A stretch of DNA of 41,340 nucleotides from Pontibacillus chungwhensis BH030062 (GTDB lineage Bacteria > Bacillota > Bacilli > Bacillales > BH030062), in the NCBI RefSeq assembly GCF_000770675.1, contig NZ_AVBG01000022.1:1-41340 (forward strand), given 5' to 3'. A model generated the notes under the pieces. That model searched no databases and was not told where the DNA came from. It saw nothing but the letters and a program-made list of their open reading frames with translations. Shown piece after piece: positions 7,814 through 15,424 of the stretch. Both the position numbers and the translations under genes were made by a program. Each line of letters opens with the position of its first letter. The stretch's first letter is position 1.

Positions 7814-7900
7814 TAATGCAAATTGATATGGTCTACTAGTGATATCCCTTATACTTTTAGTTGGGCATCTCGCCTAATCGGTATAAAGGAGAGATTTTTA

Positions 7901-8545
7901 ATGAAGACAATGCAAGAGCAATATAATGAATATATCGAAAAATTTAAAGCTAATGTTTCACAAGACACTCAAGAAAAAATGCAAAACGCTATTGATGAAC
8001 TCGAGTCGTCTGACCAAGGAAAAGGCTTAAGTGTAGGAGAGAAGGCCCCGAGGTTTAGCTTACCAGATGCTAAAGGGGATTATGTCGATCTGTATGAACA
8101 GCTTCAATCTGGACCTACAATTGTTACTTTCTATCGCGGAGGATGGTGCCCATATTGTAATATGGAACTCCGTACTTACCAGCAATTAATCGATGATATC
8201 CACGCTGTAGGAGCACAATTAATTGCCATTAGCCCTGAAACTCCTGATCACTCTCTGACTACTGCAGAGAAAAATGATTTGCAATACCATGTGTTAAGTG
8301 ATAAGGGTAATCAAGTGGCCGATCAATTTAATTTAGTTTACCAGCTCCCTGACTATCTTGTAGATGTTTATAAAGAGAAAGGTCTTGAGGTAGATAAACA
8401 TAACGGGGATGATAATTGGACTCTTCCAGTCTCTGCTACTTATATTATCCAACAAGACGGAACAATCGCTTACGAATATACAAAAGCTGATTATAAAGAC
8501 CGCGTTGAACCTTCTGAAGTCGTAGGGAAGCTTAAAAGCTTATAA
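7901..8545 (+). CDS. Peroxiredoxin-like AhpC/TSA family protein
   Basis: A 214-residue thioredoxin-fold protein with an N-terminal helical extension (1-45) and an AhpC/TSA domain starting at GEKAPRFSLPDAKG. The redox centre is FYRGGWCPYC, with a CxxC at residues 83-86, as in the peroxiredoxin-like group annotated in many bacilli; it probably reduces peroxides or disulfides in the cytosol. ATG 7901 follows AAAGGAGAG; the longer frame from 7823 lacks a ribosome binding site. Confidence 0.88.
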   Translation: MKTMQEQYNEYIEKFKANVSQDTQEKMQNAIDELESSDQGKGLSVGEKAPRFSLPDAKGDYVDLYEQLQSGPTIVTFYRGGWCPYCNMELRTYQQLIDDIHAVGAQLIAISPETPDHSLTTAEKNDLQYHVLSDKGNQVADQFNLVYQLPDYLVDVYKEKGLEVDKHNGDDNWTLPVSATYIIQQDGTIAYEYTKADYKDRVEPSEVVGKLKSL

Positions 8546-8554
8546 GTGAATGAC

Positions 8555-8590
8555 TAGAGCCCTGGGGGAGCATCTCCTGGGGCTCTTATT
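8555..8590 (+). terminator. Rho-independent terminator
   Basis: AGAGCCC...GGGGCTCT stem with GGGGGAG/CTCC inner pairs, followed by TTATTATAAT. It ends the peroxiredoxin gene. The tail is only moderately T-rich. Confidence 0.7.
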
Positions 8591-8674
8591 ATAATAGGTC
8601 AGTAATCTTGAAGACTCGAAGCTGAGAAACTTTAATGAGTGTGGGGAGCTGTTACGTTTATTGAGTGCTAGTGG

Positions 8675-8720
8675 GCTGGGGAAGAGCTCGCTTTCTGCAG
8701 GTGGCCCCGCGCGATGTGGG
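8675..8720. repeat. GC-rich remnant of an interspersed Bacillus repeat (tentative)
   Basis: GGGGAAGAGCTCGCTTTCTG followed by CAGGTGGCCCCGCG is clearly richer in GC than its surroundings. It resembles, from memory, the edge of a repeat common in Bacillus intergenic DNA. It has no open frame. The rest of 8591-8840 shows nothing recognisable. Confidence 0.35.
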
Positions 8721-8843
8721 TTCGTTCGACGTTAGCTATTGACGGTACGATTTTTTTTAGTCTCCTGAAAAAGTAAAAATATAGGTTTCAGACCGATCCC
8801 CAGGGGTAATGAGGACTATAGTACTAGAAATGGGAGGGAGCGG

Positions 8844-9323
8844 GTGAGAGTGGTACATAGTGAATATACTTTTGAACTGCTACATGAAATACGGAGTTTC
8901 AAAATATGGGCGATTGATCATGGTCCTTACGGTGATTGGGAATCAGAATATGATCATTGGGATGATATATGGGAAGCAACTAAAACTGTGATTAAGCGTT
9001 TACCGGCCGAGGAGTGGAGTCCAAAGGTTACTACAAGTTTTTTATACATACTAGCGAGAGACCATAAAGAAGGTTACATTATAAGTGAATTAATTAATAA
9101 GCCTGATCAACTGCTGCATATTGCTTATCGAGCGTTAACCTTTCCAGCTTATCCCGATTACGAAGCAAGGTGGCAAATTGCTTATGGGCTTGGGAAAATG
9201 CGTGAGTATAAGGAACAAGCTCAAAATCTCTTGCACCAGTTAGCGATTAATGACCCTCATGAATATGTCAGGCGAAGGGCAATTATGAGCTATGACAAAA
9301 AGAAAGTATCATCCATTACATAA
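8844..9323 (+). CDS. Helical, HEAT-repeat-like protein, 159 aa
   Basis: GTG start at 8844 with a strong GGGAGGGAG upstream. The protein is all-helical in appearance. The C-terminal half (about 95-150) has paired helices such as ARWQIAYGLGKM and VRRRAIMSYDKK, typical of HEAT/armadillo-like repeats that bind proteins. The N-terminal half is rich in Trp and Asp (GPYGDWESEYDHWDDIW). The precise family is not recognised. A terminator directly follows, so it is transcribed alone. Confidence 0.75.
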   Translation: MRVVHSEYTFELLHEIRSFKIWAIDHGPYGDWESEYDHWDDIWEATKTVIKRLPAEEWSPKVTTSFLYILARDHKEGYIISELINKPDQLLHIAYRALTFPAYPDYEARWQIAYGLGKMREYKEQAQNLLHQLAINDPHEYVRRRAIMSYDKKKVSSIT

Positions 9324-9358
9324 AAGCCCTTTTCTTTAAATAAAGAGAAGGGCTTTTT
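9323..9358 (+). terminator. Rho-independent terminator
   Basis: AAGCCCTTTTCTTT pairs with AAAGAGAAGGGCTT around a short AT loop, followed by TTT. It starts at the stop codon of the HEAT-like gene. Confidence 0.88.
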
Positions 9359-9442
9359 CACTTTTTTCCCAATGGACTTGCTAGTGTATTATAAGTATAG
9401 GAAAATTATAGAACATACATAAACCATGAGGGAGGCAACAAT

Positions 9443-9637
9443 GTGAGCAGTTACAGGAAGTTTGAGGTAGGGTTTCATTCTTTTATGCTTATATTTGCTA
9501 TTGGACTCATTACATCAGCACTCATTAGTGAGGGGGGACCAATGAGAGAACCCTTATATATTGTGTTAGGGGTTGGATTTGTTCTTACTTCAATGATTAA
9601 GCTTTGGAAGCCTAAAATAGATAGGGATGGTAAATGA
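9443..9637 (+). CDS. Small two-helix membrane protein, 64 aa
   Basis: GTG 9443 follows GAGGGAGG; the ATG two bases earlier (9441) runs into an immediate stop. Two hydrophobic helices (about 10-28 and 37-53) are separated by a short EGGPMREP loop, with a basic C-terminal tail (KLWKPKIDRDGK). Family not recognised. It ends one base before the fabI start, so translational coupling with fabI is likely. Confidence 0.65.
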   Translation: MSSYRKFEVGFHSFMLIFAIGLITSALISEGGPMREPLYIVLGVGFVLTSMIKLWKPKIDRDGK

Positions 9638-9638
9638 G

Positions 9639-10418
9639 ATGAATGACTTATTAAAAGTGAAAGACAAAAATTTTGTTGTAATGGGTGTAGCGAACGAACG
9701 TAGCATTGCGTGGGGGGTAGCCAAGTCACTTTTTGAGGCTGGTGCTAATGTCATCTTTACTTACCGTAAAGACCGGTCATATAAAAAATTAATTAAAATC
9801 CTTAATGATCAACACCTAGAAGCTACTCACATCGTGCAGTGTGATATAAATAATGATGAAAGTATTGATCAAGCATTTCATAGTATTGGCGAGCAGATCG
9901 GAACCATTCACGGTATTGTTCATTCAATCGCTTTTGCTCACTCAGAAGATTTAAAAGGAAACTTCCTCGATACAAGTCGAAGTGGTTATGCGTTTGCCCA
10001 AGATACAAGTGCGTACTCTATAATTGCTGTGGCAAAAGCGAGTCAACCTTATATGACTGAAGGAGGCTCTATAATTGCAATGAGTTATTTAGGTGCAGAG
10101 AGAGTGGTCAAGGGATATAACGTGATGGGTGTTGCGAAAGCCTCTCTAGAAGCAACTGTGAAATATTTAGCATCAGACTTAGGTGAGTATAATATACGAG
10201 TGAACGCTGTATCCGCCGGAGCGATCCGTACCCTTGCTGCTAAAGGTGTGCCATCTTTCAATGATATTTTACACAAGATTGAAGAGGAGTCTCCTCTAAG
10301 AAGGAATGTCACTCAAGAAGAAGTTGGCGATATGACCCTTTCCTTGCTGAGTCATCTCTCCAGAGGAGTAACAGGAGAAATTATATATGTGGATTCTGGT
10401 TATCACATTATGGGATAA
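9639..10418 (+). CDS. fabI: Enoyl-[acyl-carrier-protein] reductase (FabI type)
   Basis: A 259-residue short-chain dehydrogenase fold that reduces trans-2-enoyl-ACP in the last step of each fatty acid elongation cycle. FabI hallmarks: cofactor segment VMGVANERSIAWGVA near residues 14-28, SIAFAH about 95, and catalytic Tyr-x6-Lys in YNVMGVAKAS, then SAGAIRTLAAKG. ATG 9639 directly follows the TGA of the upstream small membrane gene; ATG 9627 is an alternative with a poorer ribosome binding site. Divergence from the housekeeping FabI of B. subtilis is noticeable (for example AFAHSEDLKGNF), so it may be an additional isozyme (inference). Confidence 0.9.
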   Translation: MNDLLKVKDKNFVVMGVANERSIAWGVAKSLFEAGANVIFTYRKDRSYKKLIKILNDQHLEATHIVQCDINNDESIDQAFHSIGEQIGTIHGIVHSIAFAHSEDLKGNFLDTSRSGYAFAQDTSAYSIIAVAKASQPYMTEGGSIIAMSYLGAERVVKGYNVMGVAKASLEATVKYLASDLGEYNIRVNAVSAGAIRTLAAKGVPSFNDILHKIEEESPLRRNVTQEEVGDMTLSLLSHLSRGVTGEIIYVDSGYHIMG

Positions 10419-10425
10419 AGCTTGA

Positions 10426-10457
10426 AAAGAGGTTCCTGCAAAAGGAACCTCTTTTTC
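10426..10457 (+). terminator. Rho-independent terminator
   Basis: AAAGAGGTTCC and GGAACCTCTTT flank a TGCAAAA loop, with a short T tail. It ends fabI. Confidence 0.88.
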
Positions 10458-10511
10458 AATTGGCTCTGTAAAATGTGTCGGTTAAGGTTAACGTTTCTGT
10501 TTTACTTTCTA

Positions 10512-10988
10512 TTATGAAGTGGGTTCTGTTGTAGAGTGTTTCGTTTTGTACAACAGAAGGATTCCTGTTAAATAACATAAAGCTGTGATGAAGAATAAAG
10601 AGCATGTAATGGGCTCAAATAGGGTGAGTAACCCAAAGCCAACTTGTGTGATGGTAGCGATAATGAGGAAGATCAGTGTACGAGAGTGTCGCCTGTCTGT
10701 CCTGATGTAGTGGACTGCAAGAAAAGTCAATACATTTGTGGTTAAGCTGATTACAAGGAATATAGCAGCAAAAACCATAAATAAAATGGCCATTGTACTA
10801 ACGAATTGCAAGAATTCATTCGCTCCAGGTTCAGGGAACCACTCATATTCAGTAGATATAAAGAAAGACGATCCGCCTATAAAAAACGCAAATAAAAAAC
10901 CGATTACAGTCCAAACCATGATATACATATTTAGTAAAGCTTGTGCGATCGCACCAATTAAGACAGCGATCAAAGCAGGATTTTTCAT
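10512..10988 (-). CDS. Four-helix integral membrane protein, 158 aa
   Basis: Four hydrophobic segments (about 5-48, 65-92, 104-122, 128-147) are visible with a basic loop YIRTDRRHSR. This layout resembles DUF4064-type small membrane proteins of Firmicutes, but membership is unsure. AAGGAGGGAG precedes ATG 10988. A 5-5-5 dyad (TAACG-GTAAA-CGTTA, 11003-11017) lies over or just upstream of the ribosome binding site. Divergent from fosB. Confidence 0.75.
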   Translation of the reverse strand: MKNPALIAVLIGAIAQALLNMYIMVWTVIGFLFAFFIGGSSFFISTEYEWFPEPGANEFLQFVSTMAILFMVFAAIFLVISLTTNVLTFLAVHYIRTDRRHSRTLIFLIIATITQVGFGLLTLFEPITCSLFFITALCYLTGILLLYKTKHSTTEPTS

Positions 10989-11066
10989 TCCGACTCCCTC
11001 CTTAACGGTAAACGTTATTATTGAAGGAAGTATATGCTAAAAACACCTCTTAACATGCTATTTTTG

Positions 11067-11092
11067 TGAAACGAATTGCAGATTGAAACGTA
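11067..11092 (+). promoter_or_regulatory. Sigma-W promoter of fosB
   Basis: TGAAAC (11067-11072), exactly 16 bp, CGTA (11089-11092): a full match to the extracytoplasmic-function sigma-W consensus. B. subtilis fosB is a known sigma-W regulon member, so cell-envelope stress control is expected here. Confidence 0.9.
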
Positions 11093-11120
11093 ATTGTAGA
11101 AAGAGGAAGGAAGTGGGGAA

Positions 11121-11543
11121 ATGAATTTACAAGGTATTAACCATATCACATTTTCTGTTTCAAATTTAGAAACGTCTATAGAATTCTATGAACAAGTATT
11201 TGGAGCGACTCTCTTAGTTGAAGGTGAGAAGACTGCTTATTTCGATCTTAATGGTTTGTGGATCGCTCTGAATAAGGAAGAAAACATTCCGCGTTTTGAG
11301 ATAGAGGAATCTTATACACACATAGCCTTTTCGGTAACAGAAGAAGATTTCAATGAGGTGGTATCTCATTTGAAGTCATTGGAGGTTCGTATTTTAGATG
11401 GGCGACAGCGGGGAGAGTTAGACAAGAACTCTGTTTATTTTACAGACCCTGACGGACATAAATTTGAGTTTCATACTGGTACTTTAGAGGATCGGTTATC
11501 TTACTATCGACAAGAAAAAGAGAATATGAGATTCTATATTTAG
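11121..11543 (+). CDS. fosB: Metallothiol transferase, fosfomycin resistance protein FosB
   Basis: A 140-residue vicinal-oxygen-chelate (glyoxalase-fold) enzyme that opens the fosfomycin epoxide by adding a thiol (bacillithiol in bacilli) and so inactivates the drug in the cytosol. Metal ligands H8 (GINHITFS), H67 (YTHIAF) and E116 (GHKFEFHTG) are all present. The C-terminal signature [16 protein letters not shown] is typical of FosB, and length and alignment with B. subtilis FosB (144 aa, recalled) agree. GGAAGG precedes the ATG. It stands alone behind a sigma-W promoter. This is intrinsic resistance typical of Bacillaceae, not a sign of acquisition. Confidence 0.95.
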   Translation: MNLQGINHITFSVSNLETSIEFYEQVFGATLLVEGEKTAYFDLNGLWIALNKEENIPRFEIEESYTHIAFSVTEEDFNEVVSHLKSLEVRILDGRQRGELDKNSVYFTDPDGHKFEFHTGTLEDRLSYYRQEKENMRFYI

Positions 11544-11667
11544 AAAGCGTATTCAATTTGCAGATTGTTAAAAAAGTAAGGATTAAAGTTTGATGGAAAA
11601 TAAACTAGATCATGATAGAATAATAGGAAACAAAGTTTGAAAGTACATAAAAGGGAGTTTGCTTATT

Positions 11668-12294
11668 ATGAAGCGTTGGGTTAGGAAAACCTTTACGATA
11701 TTAACCGCAATTGTGACGTTAGGGTTATATGTCCCCCCTACGACACTAGATGCAGATGCAACTGAAAAGAATAAAGCCTTCTCACCGAAAGAAAATATAG
11801 AAGAGAAAAAAGCCTCATCGACAAATGCAACTGATTCTGATCATTTCTTAGATTTGCCTGATTTATCGGAAGATGCTCATCAATTAGATTCTGAACAATA
11901 TCTTTCAAACCTTGGAGAGGTCGCAAAAGAACAAACAATTGCGAAACTTGGCCCTCGTATTGTGGAAAAAATCGATCCAGTTTTTATGGATGATATTCTA
12001 AATAATGTTGAAAATGAAGTAAGATATGTGATGGGAAATGTAGAAGAGCACGAGATTTCAAACTATGCTATTACGTTAGATCCAGCACCGGGGTATGGGG
12101 AGAAGATCTTCCATGTTTATAATAGCAGTACCAATGCTGAACTTGCCCGTTTCGATGTGAGACGTGACAATCGGCCAGGGGAAGGGTATTGGTTCAACTT
12201 CCATTATCACGTAAGCGAAGACCAGTTTGAGAAACACCGTGCAATTGCTGACTTGTATTGGGATAAAAATACTCCCCCTAAATGGATGTCTTAA
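11668..12294 (+). CDS. ypjP: YpjP-family protein
   Basis: A 208-residue protein matching B. subtilis YpjP by recall, function unknown. The N-terminus MKRWVRKTFTILTAIVTLG is a signal peptide or anchor, followed by a low-complexity acidic linker (about 30-80) and a conserved C-terminal domain with KIFHVYN, FDVRRDNRPGEGYWFNFHYH and YWDKNTPPKWMS. ATG 11668 is 10 nt after AAGGGAG; TTG 11659 is too close to it. Confidence 0.88.
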   Translation: MKRWVRKTFTILTAIVTLGLYVPPTTLDADATEKNKAFSPKENIEEKKASSTNATDSDHFLDLPDLSEDAHQLDSEQYLSNLGEVAKEQTIAKLGPRIVEKIDPVFMDDILNNVENEVRYVMGNVEEHEISNYAITLDPAPGYGEKIFHVYNSSTNAELARFDVRRDNRPGEGYWFNFHYHVSEDQFEKHRAIADLYWDKNTPPKWMS

Positions 12295-12373
12295 CATAAA
12301 TCTTTAAATGTGATTTATGGGGAGTGAGTACTTATACAACTGATTGCCAATAGAGATAGAGAAACTATAAAAG

Positions 12374-12408
12374 GAGCCCAGACAAAACAAAGTCTGGGCT
12401 CTTTTTCA
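12374..12408. terminator. Bidirectional terminator
   Basis: GAGCCCAGAC (12374-12383) pairs with GTCTGGGCTC (12392-12401), with T's on the right and A's on the left. It separates ypjP from the convergent kinase-like gene and can serve both. Confidence 0.88.
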
Positions 12409-12431
12409 TTAATTAATCTAACTAGAGACGT

Positions 12432-13103
12432 TCACTTCCAAAAGGGATTTAGCTTCTTAATCTTTTGCATGAAGTCATCAAATTGAAAGGTGTTATCTTT
12501 TGTTTGGTTGTACCATTTACGGCATGTTTCTAAAACCCAAAGGGGGATAGGCCTTTCTCTGATAAGTGGGTAGTATTCTTCATATCCTCTTTTTAACAAC
12601 TCCCACCTGTAATCATTTCCTTCATGAACATATTCTGATACATCTATTACTTTGGCGCGTCCGTCTTGTAAAAGGATATTCTTTAAATGGATATCTCTTG
12701 GGTTTAACCCCTTGTCTTTGACGAACTTACGGGCTCTTTCTACATCTTCTACTGCCTGAGGCGGGATGTTCACCCCTTGTAGAAGGCAATCGTAAAGAGA
12801 TAATCCTTCTTCAAAGCTAAGAACAATGTAACGATCTCCTGATCCGTAATACATAGAGAAGTATGGGGAAGGTCCAAGCGTTTTGTATACCCTCTCTTCA
12901 TTTTCCTTTTTATAAAGTTTGTCCTCTCCATAAACTTTATAAGCCAGTTGTGGTTGATCTTTGTGACGAAAAACAGCTGCGTCTGTTCCAACTCCTACGC
13001 ATTCAAAACTTGGAGGGATATCTTTTATCGTTACGGGCTCATTATGAGGGTTAGATATCACTTGTATATAGTCAATCCTTGCAGGTACGTCAAGTTGTGA
13101 CAT
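12432..13103 (-). CDS. Protein-kinase-like protein (YrzF/YbdM type)
   Basis: A 223-residue protein with a compact, atypical kinase fold. Visible are a glycine-loop-like GVGTDAAVF (37-45), Lys in AYKVYGEDK (54-62), catalytic-loop-like NPRDIHLKNILL (HxxxN present with an Asp just before) and KVIDVSEY in place of DFG. B. subtilis YrzF/YbdM are recalled as similar short kinases. Active phosphotransfer is plausible but unproven because DFG is altered to DVS. The ribosome binding site (AAAGG) is weak. Convergent with ypjP. Confidence 0.75.
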   Translation of the reverse strand: MSQLDVPARIDYIQVISNPHNEPVTIKDIPPSFECVGVGTDAAVFRHKDQPQLAYKVYGEDKLYKKENEERVYKTLGPSPYFSMYYGSGDRYIVLSFEEGLSLYDCLLQGVNIPPQAVEDVERARKFVKDKGLNPRDIHLKNILLQDGRAKVIDVSEYVHEGNDYRWELLKRGYEEYYPLIRERPIPLWVLETCRKWYNQTKDNTFQFDDFMQKIKKLNPFWK

Positions 13104-13215
13104 GGCGACAACGCCTTTCTTTAAGGTGTTTGATTAATCTATGATTCCATTCCTTACAATATTCCCTAATGGCAGGACTTTTAAGGGGGATACATGTGCT
13201 GTAGGAGAATAACAA

Positions 13216-13265
13216 ATAAACAAAACCGCCCTTGCTTGTCTGTCTAACAAGTCATAAGGCGGTTT
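13216..13265 (-). terminator. Terminator of the siderophore-binding protein gene
   Basis: On the minus strand AAACCGCC (13265-13258) pairs with GGCGGTTT (13230-13223), with inner CTTGTT/ACAAG pairs, then TTGTTTATTTG. Confidence 0.8.
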
Positions 13266-13272
13266 ACATGTG

Positions 13273-14241
13273 TTATTGATTTATTATAATTTCTTCTAAA
13301 TCATCTACCATTTCATTTGCTGCAATATAGCCACCAGCTGTATTCCAAATCGCATCACTTACTTCGTGAACATTTCCTTCTTGAACGACTTCAAGGTTTT
13401 GGAATAATGGATCGTTCATCCACTCTTCAGCTAGCTCTGTAGCAGCTCCATCCCCTGTCTCATATGTGAAGTAGAATAAGATATCTCCATCCATAGCAGG
13501 GATGCGTTCTTTCGTAGCTTTTTCCATAAATTCGTTTACATCTTGAGATTCCGGACGCTCAAAGCCAATCTGTTCTAGAATAACTCCTGAGAAGGAGTCT
13601 TTCTGATAGATACGAGCGTGGTCAGGGAGGAAGCGAACTACAGAAACTTCTTGGTTTAGTTTATCCCCTGCCTGATCCGCAAAGTTGTTTAAGCGCTCAT
13701 TGTATTCAGTTAGGAGTTCTTCCCCTTTAGCTTCCATATTTAACGCTTTGGCGTATGTTTTAAAGTTATCCTGCCATTCTCCTTTAAGGGTTTCAGAGAA
13801 GATGGTTGGGGCAACCTCATTTAACTGGTCATAAATTTTTTCTTGGCGTAATTTATTTCCGATAATTAAGTCAGGGTCTAAAGAAATGATTTTCTCAATG
13901 TTGACTTCTGATTCGGTACCGACTACTTCTACATCTTCCATGCGATCACTAATATGTTTGTACCATGGATCGCCAGTCCATGATTGAACTGCTCCAACTG
14001 GTGTGACGCCAAGAGCTAGGAGCGCTTCTGTTCCTTCGTTCGTTAAGATTACAACTTTTTCAGGTTTCTCTTTAACGGTTGTTTCTCCCATAGCGTGTTC
14101 AACTGTGTAAGGTTCGAAGTCACTAGTGTCGCCATTATCTTCATCATTTGAAGATGAGTCTTCTGAAGATGTTCCGCAGGCAGCCAGTAATCCGATCGTC
14201 AATAGTAACATAAAACTAAGTATAAAATGCTTTTTGTTCAT
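13273..14241 (-). CDS. Iron-siderophore ABC transporter substrate-binding lipoprotein
   Basis: A 322-residue class III (FhuD/FecB-type) binding protein. Signal peptide with lipobox LLAAC (Cys22) and an acidic Ser/Asn linker. A helical-backbone fold is supported by EKVVILTNEGTEALLALGVTPVGA (about 62-85) and INIEKIISLDPDLIIGN-like segments. It captures ferric siderophores outside the membrane for the permease genes divergent from it; the family is YfiY/YhfQ-like and the exact siderophore unknown. AGGAGG precedes ATG 14241. Fur boxes lie just upstream. Confidence 0.93.
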   Translation of the reverse strand: MNKKHFILSFMLLLTIGLLAACGTSSEDSSSNDEDNGDTSDFEPYTVEHAMGETTVKEKPEKVVILTNEGTEALLALGVTPVGAVQSWTGDPWYKHISDRMEDVEVVGTESEVNIEKIISLDPDLIIGNKLRQEKIYDQLNEVAPTIFSETLKGEWQDNFKTYAKALNMEAKGEELLTEYNERLNNFADQAGDKLNQEVSVVRFLPDHARIYQKDSFSGVILEQIGFERPESQDVNEFMEKATKERIPAMDGDILFYFTYETGDGAATELAEEWMNDPLFQNLEVVQEGNVHEVSDAIWNTAGGYIAANEMVDDLEEIIINQ

Positions 14242-14258
14242 CGTTATGTCCTCCTAAT

Positions 14259-14273
14259 TGAGTATGATTATCA
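14259..14273 (-). promoter_or_regulatory. Fur box, proximal to the binding-protein gene
   Basis: TGAGTATGATTATCA matches 12 of 14 fixed positions of the 7-1-7 Fur box TGATAAT-N-ATTATCA. It lies 18 bp before the lipoprotein start, where Fur would block transcription when iron is plentiful. Confidence 0.85.
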
Positions 14274-14324
14274 TTTACAACTAAATTGATCATAGCCTTA
14301 TTTTGTAACAGAGTCAAGTATAAA

Positions 14325-14339
14325 TGACAATGATTCTCA
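14325..14339 (+). promoter_or_regulatory. Fur box, proximal to the permease operon
   Basis: TGACAATGATTCTCA matches 12 of 14 Fur positions. It is 80 bp before the first permease ATG. With the other box it makes a divergent, iron-repressed promoter pair. Confidence 0.85.
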
Positions 14340-14419
14340 TAATCGTTGACAGCACCTAAAAGAATCCATACACTTGTAAGTAAGAGTAGTATGTAAGTTA
14401 CGTTAGGTAGGGGAAGAAT

Positions 14420-15424
14420 ATGGTTTTGCAGTCGAATAGAACAAAAGGAATCGGTTTTTTGGTAAGTGTTGTTCTGTTAGTGATCTGTATGGGACTGAGT
14501 CTTGTTCTTGGATATACAGACGTTTCGTTCAGCGATGCTTGGAAAGCTTTTACGACACAAGAGCAGAATAACACTTTAATCGTAATTCGCTCATTGCGAT
14601 TGCCAAGAGTTCTTATTGCAGCATGTGTGGGAGGATCACTAGCTTTAGCTGGTGCTTTACTTCAAGCTTTAACCAGAAACCCACTCGCTTCTCCTCAAAT
14701 CTTTGGAGTGAATGCAGGTGCTTCGTTCTTCGTGGTTATGGCTATTGCTGTCTTTCAATCTCTTCCCCTTGGAATGATGGCTTGGGTATCATTTGCAGGT
14801 GCAGCGGTTGCTGCAACTATTGTATATGCAATAGGGTCAATAGGAAAAGAAGGATTAACGCCTGTGCGCTTAACACTAGCGGGAGCAGCTATTGCGGCAT
14901 TATTTTCATCATTAACCCAAGGTATTCTTGTATTAAATGAAAAAGCCTTAGACGAAGTGCTCTTTTGGCTAGCTGGAAGTGTACAAGGAAGAAATCTTGA
15001 TTACTTGCAACAACTTTCCCCTTACATTCTTGTAGGCTGGATCGGTACATTTTTAATCGGTAAGCATTTGAATATATTAACAATGGGAGAAGACTTGGCA
15101 AAAGGTCTAGGGCAGAAGACAGCCTATATAAAGCTCTCAGCTGGAGTACTTACTGTTCTTCTATCTGGTGGAGCAGTAGCTATTGCAGGACCGATAGGTT
15201 TTATCGGAATTGTTGTACCCCACTTTGCTAGATACATCGTCGGGTATGATCATAGGTGGATCTTGCCTTATTGCGCCGTATTAGGTGGAATTCTCTTACT
15301 GTTAGCTGATATCAGTGCTAGATATATTATTATGCCAGAAGAAGTACCAGTCGGAGTTATGACGGCAATAATTGGTACTCCATTCTTTATTTATATTGCC
15401 CGAAAAGGATTGAAATCAACATGA
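14420..15424 (+). CDS. FecCD-family iron-siderophore permease, subunit 1
   Basis: A 334-residue BtuC/FecCD permease with about 9-10 helices. Family signatures: RSLRLPRVLIAACVGGSLALAGALLQ (first transmembrane turn, key residues RLPR and GALLQ), RNPLASPQIFGVNAGA, and the C-terminal IGFIGIVVPHFAR coupling segment. It forms the inner-membrane channel together with the next gene, whose ATG overlaps its stop by 4 bp (ATGA), a sign of translational coupling. It is the first gene after the Fur-controlled promoter region. Confidence 0.93.
   Translation: MVLQSNRTKGIGFLVSVVLLVICMGLSLVLGYTDVSFSDAWKAFTTQEQNNTLIVIRSLRLPRVLIAACVGGSLALAGALLQALTRNPLASPQIFGVNAGASFFVVMAIAVFQSLPLGMMAWVSFAGAAVAATIVYAIGSIGKEGLTPVRLTLAGAAIAALFSSLTQGILVLNEKALDEVLFWLAGSVQGRNLDYLQQLSPYILVGWIGTFLIGKHLNILTMGEDLAKGLGQKTAYIKLSAGVLTVLLSGGAVAIAGPIGFIGIVVPHFARYIVGYDHRWILPYCAVLGGILLLLADISARYIIMPEEVPVGVMTAIIGTPFFIYIARKGLKST

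Noticed and set aside
14623-14940. A cysteine-rich ORF
   Set aside because: It is a frame-shifted shadow within the FecCD permease gene, with no ribosome binding site or family sign.
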